Position numbers and translations under genes: made by a program. The notes under the pieces are model-generated. The model ran no database searches. It saw only the letters and a list, made by a program, of their open reading frames with translations, and had not been told where the DNA came from. 64,000 bases of DNA, taken from assembly GCF_900113735.1 (NCBI RefSeq), contig NZ_FOQM01000012.1, positions 62,001-126,000 on the forward strand, in the 5' to 3' direction. This document shows positions 19,060-28,525 of the stretch, piece after piece; position 1 is the stretch's first letter, and every line of letters begins with the position of its first letter. Source of the stretch: Bradyrhizobium sp. Gha (lineage in GTDB: Bacteria; Pseudomonadota; Alphaproteobacteria; Rhizobiales; Xanthobacteraceae).

Positions 19060-19512
19060 CTACGGCACGACCAAGACCGGCACGTTTCCGTTCACGAGAA
19101 CCTCGGAAGTCTGGCTTCCCAAAAACAACTTCCTGAGGCCCCGACGCCCATGAGAGGCCATGACGATCAGGTCGCAGCGTCTGGACCTGGCCGTTTCGAC
19201 AATCGCAGTGGCCGGGTGCGAATTCGGAACATGCAAGAGTTCGACCGACATCCCGATCCGCTCGGCCATGGCTCGTGCCTGCTCGAGCACCTTGCCTGCC
19301 CGCTCCCGGCACGCGGCGTCAAAACGATCAATCTCGTCCTGTGAAGGAATCCAGCCTGAGTCAAATCCGCCGCCATAATCGATCGGCAGCGCTTCGGTGA
19401 CGGTGACGATGGTCGCTTTGGCATTCAAGGCTTTTGCCAGGGCAATTCCGTGCTCGACGCCTTTCCCGGCGACCTCCGAACCATCGGTGCTCATGAGAAT
19501 GTTGGCGTACAT
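19060..19512 (-). CDS. Universal stress protein (UspA family)
   Basis: A 150-residue cytoplasmic protein of the adenine nucleotide alpha-hydrolase-like fold. The N terminus MYANILMSTDGSEVAGKG fits the family. The ATP-binding signature G-2x-G-9x-G(S/T) is visible in MASHGRRGLRKLFLGSQTSEV, suggesting an ATP-binding UspA subtype. ATG 19512 is preceded by AAGGAG with 8 nt spacing. It is convergent with the ModA-like pseudogene (16 nt). A perfect 16-bp palindrome lies 96 nt upstream and could be an operator. Confidence 0.88.
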   Translation of the reverse strand: MYANILMSTDGSEVAGKGVEHGIALAKALNAKATIVTVTEALPIDYGGGFDSGWIPSQDEIDRFDAACRERAGKVLEQARAMAERIGMSVELLHVPNSHPATAIVETARSRRCDLIVMASHGRRGLRKLFLGSQTSEVLVNGNVPVLVVP

Positions 19513-19607
19513 TCGGTGGCTCCTTCGCTTGCCCCGCATGCCCCTCGCAAGTGATCCCTGCGACTATGATCCGATCCCCGCCCCCGATCCATTCGCTTTT
19601 GTCTTAA

Positions 19608-19623
19608 TCTCGATATATCGAGA
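19608..19623. promoter_or_regulatory. 16-bp perfect palindrome, possible operator
   Basis: TCTCGATATATCGAGA is fully self-complementary. It sits between the MFS stop (19710) and the universal stress protein start (19512), in AT-richer sequence than its surroundings. An operator for the stress protein gene is plausible; no known regulator is assigned. Confidence 0.4.
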
Positions 19624-19709
19624 CCGAGCTGGCTTCGGCCCGGGGTTTCCGCAGCCGTGCCCGACACCGCGCGCCCTGGTCTCCAGCTCGCCCGAGGCGC
19701 TCACTTGTC

Positions 19710-20921
19710 TCAGGCCAGTGCGTCCGACGGTGCCCGCGGCCTGAGCATCCGGGCGCAAACCAGCCCCAGCAGCACCATGATCCCGGCGCTTGCAAACAGC
19801 GTCGGCACCTTGCCGCCGTGCTGGAGCCCGAGCCCATAGGCAATCGGGCCGACCGTCTGCCCCATGAAGAAAAAGAACGAGTGCAGCGACATCGCGGTCG
19901 CCCGCGCCCCGATGGACAGCTCGCTGGCAAACACCTGCAAGCAGCCATGGATCATGTAGAAGCCCCACCCCATCGCCAGCATGCTGGCGAATTGCAGCTT
20001 CCACTGCGGACCGAAGGCGAGCACGCCAAGCTGCAAGGCGACGAGCCCCGCGCCTGCGATCATCATGCCCTTGACGCCGAGCCAGGGCAGGAAGCGCGAG
20101 ACGGTGAACGTGTAGAACAGTCGGCCGACCGCAAAGCCGGCGATGACGATGCCGGCGATCGACGGCGACTTTTCGCCGAGATCGAACAGCAGCGCCGCGA
20201 TGAACGGAAACAGGCCGAACACGCAGCAGCCTTCGACGAACACCGCCGAGTAACAATAGCGCGTGTTGGAATTGGCAAAGATGGTGCGATAACCCTGCCG
20301 CAAGGCCATCAGATCGGTCTTCGGCGCCGCGGTCAGCGCGGCCCCGCGAAAGCCCGCCGCAACTGCAATCGCCGCGGTCAGGCCGAGCGCACCAAGGATC
20401 ATCAGCACGCCGCGCCAGCCGATCAGTTCGCCGATGATTCCGGAAGCGGTCGCGCCCAACAGATTGCCGGTCATCGAGCCCGCCAGCGTGCGGCCGATTG
20501 CGACCTGCCGCTTGGCGGGAGCAACGAGGTCCGCGGTCAGACCAAGAGCAACCGGGAACACGCCACCGGAGGCGATGCCGGCCAGGATGCGGCTTGCAAA
20601 CAGGCCCGAGAACGTGGTCGCGACGGCGCCGAGAATGGAGGCGACACCGAGCAAGGCCAGGCACAATGTCATCAACCGCGCCTTGCCGAACATGTCGGCG
20701 GCCGCGCCGATCAGGGGCTGGACCAGCGCGTAGATCAAGGCATAGCCGGCCGCGATGCTCGCAGCCGTCGTGATGCTGATCGAAAAATCCTCGGCGACGT
20801 GCGGCAGGATGGGATCGAGCGCGCGCGTGGACAAGGCCGCCGAGAAGCTTGCCAGTGCGATGATGTTGATCGCGGGCGGAAACTTCTGGCCGGACGACGG
20901 CCCAGTCGCAGACTGGGGCAT
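19710..20921 (-). CDS. Major facilitator superfamily transporter
   Basis: A 403-residue inner-membrane carrier with about 12 hydrophobic segments. The first segment holds the MFS-type start FSAALSTRALDPILPHVAEDF. The loop 2-3 region IGAAADMFGKARLMTLCLALLG carries the motif-A-like GxxxDxxGxxxx(R/K) pattern. A motif-C-like region occurs in the fifth helix (GSMTGNLLGATASGIIGELIGWR). The layout suggests a Bcr/AraJ-like drug or metabolite exporter. Its ATG overlaps the kdsA stop by one base (TGATG), so the two are translationally coupled; the reason for pairing with Kdo synthesis is unknown. Confidence 0.88.
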   Translation of the reverse strand: MPQSATGPSSGQKFPPAINIIALASFSAALSTRALDPILPHVAEDFSISITTAASIAAGYALIYALVQPLIGAAADMFGKARLMTLCLALLGVASILGAVATTFSGLFASRILAGIASGGVFPVALGLTADLVAPAKRQVAIGRTLAGSMTGNLLGATASGIIGELIGWRGVLMILGALGLTAAIAVAAGFRGAALTAAPKTDLMALRQGYRTIFANSNTRYCYSAVFVEGCCVFGLFPFIAALLFDLGEKSPSIAGIVIAGFAVGRLFYTFTVSRFLPWLGVKGMMIAGAGLVALQLGVLAFGPQWKLQFASMLAMGWGFYMIHGCLQVFASELSIGARATAMSLHSFFFFMGQTVGPIAYGLGLQHGGKVPTLFASAGIMVLLGLVCARMLRPRAPSDALA

Positions 20922-21772
20922 CAGTGCGTTGCGCTTTTCGTCACCGCGTCGAATGCCATCAACTTGCGGATCAGCCCTTCGAACTCGCGCAGCGGCACCA
21001 TGTTGGGGCCGTCCGAAGGCGCGCGATCGGGATCGGGATGGGTCTCGACGAACACGCCGGCGACACCGACCGCGACGGCCGCGCGCGCCAGCACCGGCAC
21101 GAACTCGCGCTCACCGCCGGAGGAGGCGCCCTTCCCGCCCGGTTGCTGCACCGAATGGGTCGCATCGAAGATCACGGGCGCGCCGGTCGTGCGCGCCATG
21201 ATCGGCAACGCGCGCATGTCGGAGACCAGCGTGTTGTAGCCGAAGGAGGCGCCGCGCTCGGTGACGAGCACGTTGGGATTGTCGGCGCCGGTGATCTTGC
21301 TCACGACATTCGTCATGTCCCAGGGCGCGAGGAATTGCCCCTTCTTGACGTTGATGACCTTGCCGGTCGCGGCCGCGGCGAGCAGCAGATCGGTTTGCCG
21401 GCACAGGAAGGCCGGAATCTGCAGGACGTCGACGGCTTGCGCCACACCGGCGCATTGCGCGGCATCGTGCACATCGGTCAGAACAGGCAGACCCAGCGAA
21501 GAGCGGATCTCGGCGAAGATCGGCAGCGACTGCGCAAGGCCTAGCCCGCGCGCAGCCGAGGCGCTGGTGCGGTTGGCCTTGTCGAACGAGGTCTTGTAGA
21601 CGAGGCCGATCTTCAGCCGCGTTGCGATCTCCTTCAGCGCAGAGGCGACCTCCAGCGCATGCTGACGACTTTCCAGCTGGCAGGGTCCCGCAATGATCGA
21701 GATCGGCAGATCATTGCCGAATTTGACCGTGCCGACGCTGACCACCGGTGCCGCGGATGATGAAGAGCTCAA
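20921..21772 (-). CDS. kdsA: 3-deoxy-8-phosphooctulonate synthase (Kdo-8-P synthase)
   Basis: A cytoplasmic enzyme of about 283 residues that condenses arabinose 5-phosphate and phosphoenolpyruvate into Kdo 8-phosphate for lipopolysaccharide. Family motifs are IIAGPCQLESRQHALE, YKTSFDKANRTS, LPVLTDVHDAAQC and NVKKGQFLAPWDM. The start is debatable. A TTG at 21778 has GAGGG only 2 nt away, while the next TTG at 21772 has it at 8 nt, so I chose 21772. No ATG is available near the N terminus. It is first of a coupled pair with the MFS gene. Confidence 0.93.
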   Translation of the reverse strand: MSSSSSAAPVVSVGTVKFGNDLPISIIAGPCQLESRQHALEVASALKEIATRLKIGLVYKTSFDKANRTSASAARGLGLAQSLPIFAEIRSSLGLPVLTDVHDAAQCAGVAQAVDVLQIPAFLCRQTDLLLAAAATGKVINVKKGQFLAPWDMTNVVSKITGADNPNVLVTERGASFGYNTLVSDMRALPIMARTTGAPVIFDATHSVQQPGGKGASSGGEREFVPVLARAAVAVGVAGVFVETHPDPDRAPSDGPNMVPLREFEGLIRKLMAFDAVTKSATH

Positions 21773-21854
21773 GGCCAAGTCCCTCGTTTCGCGGCGACCA
21801 TAGCGGTGATGGGAGGCCGATCAACCCCATTCGTCCCAGGCTACCAGAATATCA

Positions 21855-21883
21855 GGGTTGCGCGGCGACTCCCGCGGCAACCC
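21855..21883 (-). terminator. Hairpin after the NIPSNAP gene
   Basis: GGGTTGC (21855-21861) pairs with GCAACCC (21877-21883), and GCGG with CCGC inside, with one bulged base. It lies 16 nt past the stop of the minus-strand NIPSNAP gene. No long U-run follows, so it is a probable rather than classical terminator. Confidence 0.5.
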
Positions 21884-21898
21884 CCGACCTGACGGCCG

Positions 21899-22225
21899 CT
21901 ACTTGACGGACGAGAAAGCAGTGGGCGCCAGGATCTGGCTGAGGATGTTGGCAACGATCTGGCCGTCCGCTTCGGACTTGGCGCGCGCCTCGAGCCATTC
22001 CGGATCAGTCATGAACGCGCCCCACTTCTTCTCGCGCTCGGCCAGCGACTCCCAGGCCAGAAAATAGGTTAGCTCCTGGTTGGATTCGCCGATCAGCGTG
22101 GTGAAGAACCCGGCCTGCTTGATGCCAAGCTTCTCCCAGATTTTCAGCGTCGCCGTCTCGAACCGCTTCAGCAGCGCCGGCAGGCGGCCGGGCACGCAGC
22201 GATAGACGCGCATTTCGTAGATCAT
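21899..22225 (-). CDS. NIPSNAP-family protein
   Basis: A 108-residue dimeric alpha/beta-barrel fold protein. The family start MIYEMRVYRCVPGRLPALLKRF is clear, followed by GFFTTLIGESNQELTYFLAWESLAEREKKW and the C-terminal amphipathic helix. NIPSNAP proteins have no settled biochemical role. The gene stands alone, 121 nt upstream of kdsA on the same strand and separated from it by a hairpin. Confidence 0.85.
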   Translation of the reverse strand: MIYEMRVYRCVPGRLPALLKRFETATLKIWEKLGIKQAGFFTTLIGESNQELTYFLAWESLAEREKKWGAFMTDPEWLEARAKSEADGQIVANILSQILAPTAFSSVK

Positions 22226-22397
22226 TGTCGTTTTCCTCCCGAACGGGTGCGGCAGTTATAACGGTCGGCCCCGAGGCTGTCTTGAGGCCCGCTCGACCGC
22301 CCCGGCGGCGTTTGGCGCATGGCTGGTCCTGTTCCCGCAATGCTGCCGCAATGATGGGGCGCTAGAATGGCTCAGTTGCGGTTCAGGTGCCTGTTAC

Positions 22398-23072
22398 ATG
22401 CGGATATTGCTCGTCGAGGATGAGGTGGAGATGGCCGCAGCGCTTTCGTCGGCGTTGCGGCGCTACGACATGGTGGTGGATCACGCCCCCACGCTTGCGG
22501 ACGCCGAGGAAGCAATTTCGGCCGAGGTCCATGCCGCCGTCCTGCTCGACCGTCAGCTTCCGGACGGCGACGGCCTGAAGCTGATCGCGAAGCTGCGGGC
22601 GCGTGCCGGTGGCGTGCCGATCATCGTCCTGACCGCGCGCGGCGAGCTGGCCGACCGCGTCGCCGGGCTCGACAGCGGCGCCGACGACTATCTCGCCAAG
22701 CCGTTCGCGCTCGAGGAGCTGTTGGCGCGACTTCGTGCCGTGCTGCGGCGGCCTGCGGGCCTGTCCCCGGACATCATCCGCGCCGGCCGCATCGCGTTCG
22801 ACCTCGGTCATCGCGAGGCCAGCATCGACGGCCAGCCGTTCGAGCTGCCGCGCCGCGAGCTGCTGGTGCTCGAAGCTCTGATCCGCCGGATGGGCCGCAC
22901 GGTGCTGCGCTCGGCGTTGGAAGAGGCCGTCTACAATTTCGACGATGAAATCCAGTCGAACGCGTTGGACACCCATGTCTCGCGCCTGCGCCGCAAGCTC
23001 GCCGAGGCCGATGCCGGCGTGGAGATTCACGGCATTCGCGGCGTCGGCTATCTCCTGAAGAAGCTATCATGA
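22398..23072 (+). CDS. OmpR-family response regulator
   Basis: A 224-residue regulator. The receiver has the acidic pair in LLVEDEVEM, phospho-acceptor Asp51 in VLLDRQLPDGDG, and Lys in YLAKPFALEEL. The C-terminal winged helix ends with the recognition helix region IQSNALDTHVSRLRRKL and the wing GIRGVGYLL. It resembles TctD/QseB regulators. The stop overlaps the kinase start (ATGA), so the two form a translationally coupled operon. Targets are unknown. Confidence 0.92.
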   Translation: MRILLVEDEVEMAAALSSALRRYDMVVDHAPTLADAEEAISAEVHAAVLLDRQLPDGDGLKLIAKLRARAGGVPIIVLTARGELADRVAGLDSGADDYLAKPFALEELLARLRAVLRRPAGLSPDIIRAGRIAFDLGHREASIDGQPFELPRRELLVLEALIRRMGRTVLRSALEEAVYNFDDEIQSNALDTHVSRLRRKLAEADAGVEIHGIRGVGYLLKKLS

Positions 23073-24445
23073 GCCGGCATGACGATCCCTACTGCCTGCG
23101 CTCGCGACTGAGCTGGCGCCTGCTCGCGCTTCAGGCCGCCTTGCTTCTGGCGCTGGTTGGGGTGGTCGTCGGAGCGCTCTGCGCCTCGGGCTTCGTGCTC
23201 GCCGAGCGCGACGAGGACCGCGTGATCGATGTCGTACAGCGCGCGCTCACACGTGAGGCCGAAGGCGGTCTGACCCTGCGGTCGACGTCCGAACTGAAAG
23301 AGTTGCGCGCCGAGACACCCGATCTCTGGTTCCTGGTGCGCGACCGGCAAGGACATTCGCTCGCTGAAGGCGCCGTGCCGGCCGAATTCGCGGCGATCGG
23401 CGGCGGCCTCGACCAGATCAGCCAGGCGCGGCTCGGCTGGCAAATGTTCGAGGACGATCCGCGCAAGCCTGCCGCGCGGCTGAAGCGCGTCGATACCAAC
23501 GCCGGCAATGTGCAGATCATCACCGCGACTCAGGGCCGGATGACCGGCGCCAAGGCGCTTTTGATGACTTCCCTGGCGTTTCTCGGCATCGCCCTGCCCG
23601 GCCTGCTGGTGATGGGCACCGCGACCTTCGTCGCCACGCCGATGATCGTGCAGCGCGCCTTCAGGGGGCTCGATACGACCGCCGAGCAGGCGCGGCGCAT
23701 CGACATCCATCAGCGCGGCGCGCGCTTGTCGGTGGAGCGCATTCCGCTGGAGGTCGTGCCGCTGGTCACCGCAATCAACGATGCGCTGGCGCGGCTTGAT
23801 CAGGGCTATATCAGGCACAAGCGCTTTGTCGCGGATGCCGCGCACGAATTGCGCACACCGATCGCGATTCTCAACACGCGGCTGGAATCCTTGCCCTCCG
23901 GTCCGGACAAGACCCGGCTCTTGGAGGATGCCGCCCGGCTGGCGACGCTCGCCGAGCAATTGCTCGACATCCAGCGGCTCGACCGCTGTGGCCACCCCTT
24001 CAGGCGTGTCGATCTCGTCGCGATCGCGCAAAGCGCGGCCGCTGACCTCGCACCCCTGGCCATTGCCGCAGGTTACGACCTGGCGCTCGATGCACCCGCG
24101 ATGGCGGTCGAGACGATGGGCGACGCCGCCGCGCTGGAGCGCGCGCTGACCAATCTCGTGCAGAACGCGATCCAGCACGGCCCCCGCCGCGGCATAATCG
24201 GGATTCGCGTCAGCAACCCTGCCTGCATCGAAGTCACCGACGAAGGCGCCGCCATTCCGCCCGATCAACGCGAGCAGATTTTCGAGCCGTTCTATCGGCT
24301 GTCGCCGCTCGATCGGGGCGCCGGCCTCGGTCTCAACATGGTGCGCGAAATCGTGCTCCTGCACGGCGGACAGGTCTCGGTCACCGACGGCGCGGACGGT
24401 GGCACCTGCTTTAGAATGACGCTGCGGCCAAGCCTGCACGGTTGA
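23069..24445 (+). CDS. TctE/QseC-like membrane sensor histidine kinase
   Basis: A 458-residue inner-membrane kinase with two transmembrane helices (about residues 13-42 and 165-190) around a periplasmic domain of roughly 120 residues of the 2CSK-like type. A HAMP-like linker follows, then HisKA with His259 in FVADAAHELRTPIAIL. The HATPase domain contains the N box NLVQNAIQHG, a shortened G1 (VTDEGAAI), and the G2 GAGLGLNMVREI. It is cognate to the overlapping OmpR-type regulator. Some TctE relatives respond to carboxylates, but the signal here is not known. Confidence 0.9.
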   Translation: MSRHDDPYCLRSRLSWRLLALQAALLLALVGVVVGALCASGFVLAERDEDRVIDVVQRALTREAEGGLTLRSTSELKELRAETPDLWFLVRDRQGHSLAEGAVPAEFAAIGGGLDQISQARLGWQMFEDDPRKPAARLKRVDTNAGNVQIITATQGRMTGAKALLMTSLAFLGIALPGLLVMGTATFVATPMIVQRAFRGLDTTAEQARRIDIHQRGARLSVERIPLEVVPLVTAINDALARLDQGYIRHKRFVADAAHELRTPIAILNTRLESLPSGPDKTRLLEDAARLATLAEQLLDIQRLDRCGHPFRRVDLVAIAQSAAADLAPLAIAAGYDLALDAPAMAVETMGDAAALERALTNLVQNAIQHGPRRGIIGIRVSNPACIEVTDEGAAIPPDQREQIFEPFYRLSPLDRGAGLGLNMVREIVLLHGGQVSVTDGADGGTCFRMTLRPSLHG

Positions 24446-24556
24446 TCCAAATTCGCAATCTCTGCGCGCTGCGCAATGCTGTCGCAATCCACTGCCGCGA
24501 CATTGCATCGGCATCACCTCTGATTCCCGAGGTGCAATCGAAATGCCGGAGTGCGC

Positions 24557-25188
24557 ATGCCCAACGATTTTCTCTCTTTCTTCCTGTCCTGGATGTCTTC
24601 ACCGCGCCAGGTCGGTGCCATCGCACCATCGGGGGAGGCGCTCGCCGATCTCATCACGCGCGAGATCACCGAAAAGACCGGCCCGATCCTCGAACTCGGT
24701 CCCGGCACCGGCGCATTCACTTACAAGCTGTTGAAACGCGGCGTCAGGCCGCAGGATCTCACGCTGATCGAATACGGCTCGGATTTCATGAAGCTCTTGC
24801 AGATGCGCTTTCCCGGTGCGCACGTGCTGTGGATGGATGCGGCACGGCTGGCGACGGAGCGGCTCTATGTCGGCGCGCCCGTCGGCGCGGTCGTGAGCGG
24901 ACTGCCGCTGCTCAACATGTCGACGCGCAAGGTCGTCTCGATCCTCAGTGGCGCATTCAGCTATGTCCGCCCCGGCGGCGCCTTCTACCAGTTCACCTAC
25001 GGTATGAGCTGTCCGATCCCCCGCCCGGTGCTCGACCGCCTCGGCCTGCGCGCAACGTTGGTGGATCGCGCCTTCCTGAACGTGCCGCCGGCCGCCGTCT
25101 ACAAGCTGACACGGCGGCCACAGATGACGCTGATCGCGGGATGGGTTGCACCGGAGCAATCGACGCCGGCCGCAACGGAAGCGGATCG

Positions 25189-25192
<4 letters not shown>
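24557..25192 (+). CDS. SAM-dependent methyltransferase, PmtA-like phospholipid N-methyltransferase candidate
   Basis: A 211-residue class I methyltransferase. The SAM-binding motif I is ILELGPGTGAFTYKLL, and the acidic residue of motif II follows in LTLIEYGSDF. The N terminus (SFFLSWMSSPRQVGAIAPSG) and the block AVVSGLPLLNMS resemble rhizobial PmtA enzymes, which convert phosphatidylethanolamine toward phosphatidylcholine. I assign the family on pattern memory; a rRNA adenine dimethylase-like paralogue is the alternative. ATG 24557 or GTG 24551 may start it. It lies 111 nt after the sensor kinase, and its stop overlaps the pyrG stop on the other strand. Confidence 0.7.
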
Positions 25193-26820
<1,628 letters not shown>

Positions 26821-26946
26821 GGGACCTAACCTCTAATCCCTCGAACCCGATTCGCCAAAGCGATTCGTATTCCGCCCCAAAGAATCTGCGGGCCTGTGGG
26901 TGAGCCAAAACTAAGTGTGGTGACAGAGCCTTGATGGGGGTTGTTG

Positions 26947-26974
26947 ATGCAGGACGGTAGCCATCGTCCTGCAT
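26947..26974 (-). terminator. 10-bp stem hairpin after secG
   Basis: ATGCAGGACG (26947-26956) and CGTCCTGCAT (26965-26974) are perfectly complementary around an 8-nt loop, starting 13 nt past the secG stop. There is no U-run. It may terminate or attenuate transcription from tpiA-secG into pyrG, or protect the upstream transcript end. Confidence 0.55.
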
Positions 26975-26986
26975 GGCCCCCCTGCT

Positions 26987-27376
26987 TTATTGCGAGCGAG
27001 GCACTTGCGGACCGCTCGGCGCTGCCGGGGCCTGCTGCTGCTGATCCGCCTTCTTCAGCGTATCGAGAATACCGCCCGAGGTCGGCGCGGTGATCGGGTT
27101 GCCGCCGGCCGGCTGGGTCTGCGACGCAGGCTGGCCGATGATCGAGGTCGGCGCGCGGTTGTACCCGGCGTACCAGGACAGGAACAGGCTGGTCAGGAAA
27201 AAGCCGGCTGCGAGGACCGCCGTGGTGCGCGACAGCAGATTCGCGGTGCCGCGGCTCGACATGAAGCCAGCGCCGCCGCCCATGCCGAGGCCGCCGCCTT
27301 CCGACTTCTGGAGCAGCACGGCGCCGATCATGACGGCAACGATCATGAGGTGGATGACGACGACAACAGTCTGCAT
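26987..27376 (-). CDS. secG: Preprotein translocase subunit SecG
   Basis: A 129-residue inner-membrane subunit of SecYEG. Helix 1 is at about residues 2-22 (MQTVVVVIHLMIVAVMIGAVL), followed by the conserved loop LLQKSEGGGLGMGGGAGFMSSRGTAN-like segment and helix 2 (TTAVLAAGFFLTSLFLSWYAG). The C-terminal tail is long, Pro/Gln-rich and probably disordered, as is common in alphaproteobacteria. It lies between tpiA and pyrG, its usual neighbours in the group. Confidence 0.93.
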   Translation of the reverse strand: MQTVVVVIHLMIVAVMIGAVLLQKSEGGGLGMGGGAGFMSSRGTANLLSRTTAVLAAGFFLTSLFLSWYAGYNRAPTSIIGQPASQTQPAGGNPITAPTSGGILDTLKKADQQQQAPAAPSGPQVPRSQ

Positions 27377-27516
27377 GGTATCCTTCCGTCACAAGCCGAC
27401 AGCGCCGGTGCCGGCGGCCGATCGCGCTTCGCGGGTTTTCCTGAAGTTGCGCGGTGTTACACGATCGGACGGGGCATTGCCACCCCCGATCGGCCACGGC
27501 CCAGCTTTACCCTTAG

Positions 27517-28272
27517 CTAGGGGCACCCTTTGGCGATCGCAAGAAAATCGGCCGCTTTCAGGCTGGCGCCGCCGACCAGCGCGCCATTGACGTTGTTCAC
27601 CGCCATCAGCTCGGCCGCGTTCGAAGGCTTGACCGAGCCGCCGTAAAGGATCCGCATCCTGGCCCCCTCGGCCTTGAACCTGGAGGTCAGGAGTTCCCGG
27701 ATAAAGCCATGAATCTGCTCGACATCCGCGGAAGTGGGGGTCAGACCGGTCCCAATCGCCCAGACCGGTTCATAGGCCACGACCAGATTGGCGGCCGTTG
27801 AGCCGTCCGGCAGCGAGCCATCGAGCTGGCTCCGCACGATGTCCAAGGTCTGGCCGGCATCCCGCTGGGCCTGCGTCTCGCCGATGCAGACGATCGCGAC
27901 CGCCCCGGCCCGCCAGGCCGCCTCGGCCTTCTGCCGGATCAGTCCATCGCCCTCGCCATGGTCGGCGCGGCGCTCGGAATGGCCGACGATGATGGCGGTT
28001 GCGCCCGCGTCAACGAGCATTTCAGCCGCGATATCACCGGTATGGGCGCCGGAGGCCTTGGCATGGCAATCCTGGGCTCCGACGGCGACGGCCCTGCCAC
28101 GCGCCTTCTCGGCAAAGGCCGCGATCAGGGTTGCCGGCGGGCAGACCAGCAGATCGGCCTTGCCTGATACCTCTGCCGCCCCATTGAGCATGGCATCGAA
28201 TTCGGCGGTCTGGGCCTTCAGGCCATTCATCTTCCAGTTGCCGGCGATCAGCGGTCGGATGGCATTGGTCAT
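27517..28272 (-). CDS. tpiA: Triosephosphate isomerase
   Basis: A 251-residue TIM-barrel enzyme of glycolysis that interconverts dihydroxyacetone phosphate and glyceraldehyde 3-phosphate. Catalytic Lys lies in IAGNWKMNG, His in IVGHSERR and Glu in VVAYEPVWAIGTG, and the phosphate loop is LYGGSVKPSN. Full length. It is first of the minus-strand tpiA-secG pair and divergent from ppiD. Confidence 0.97.
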   Translation of the reverse strand: MTNAIRPLIAGNWKMNGLKAQTAEFDAMLNGAAEVSGKADLLVCPPATLIAAFAEKARGRAVAVGAQDCHAKASGAHTGDIAAEMLVDAGATAIIVGHSERRADHGEGDGLIRQKAEAAWRAGAVAIVCIGETQAQRDAGQTLDIVRSQLDGSLPDGSTAANLVVAYEPVWAIGTGLTPTSADVEQIHGFIRELLTSRFKAEGARMRILYGGSVKPSNAAELMAVNNVNGALVGGASLKAADFLAIAKGCP

Positions 28273-28525
28273 GTCAATTTCCAGCAGAATGAGGTTTATG
28301 CATGCGCTAGCAGAGCTATCGCGTCAGTTCCAGATTGTTGTTTTGACGCGCTTTCTGACGCCAGCCGGTCTCCACTTCGCCTGGCAGCTTCGAGCGGCGG
28401 CCTGAGGCGAGGTTGCGGGGCGAAAGCCGCCACTTTATGATGGCATATCAATTTGGTGACGCGCTTTTGCGGAATCTGCATTAAGACGCGCTCCCGTTCC
28501 CCTCCTGCCAAACAAGTTGGACCAA

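Noticed and set aside
19564..20664. 366-codon minus-strand open frame overlapping the MFS gene in another frame
   Set aside because: Arg-rich translation without hydrophobic segments; the overlapping frame encodes a clear 12-helix transporter.
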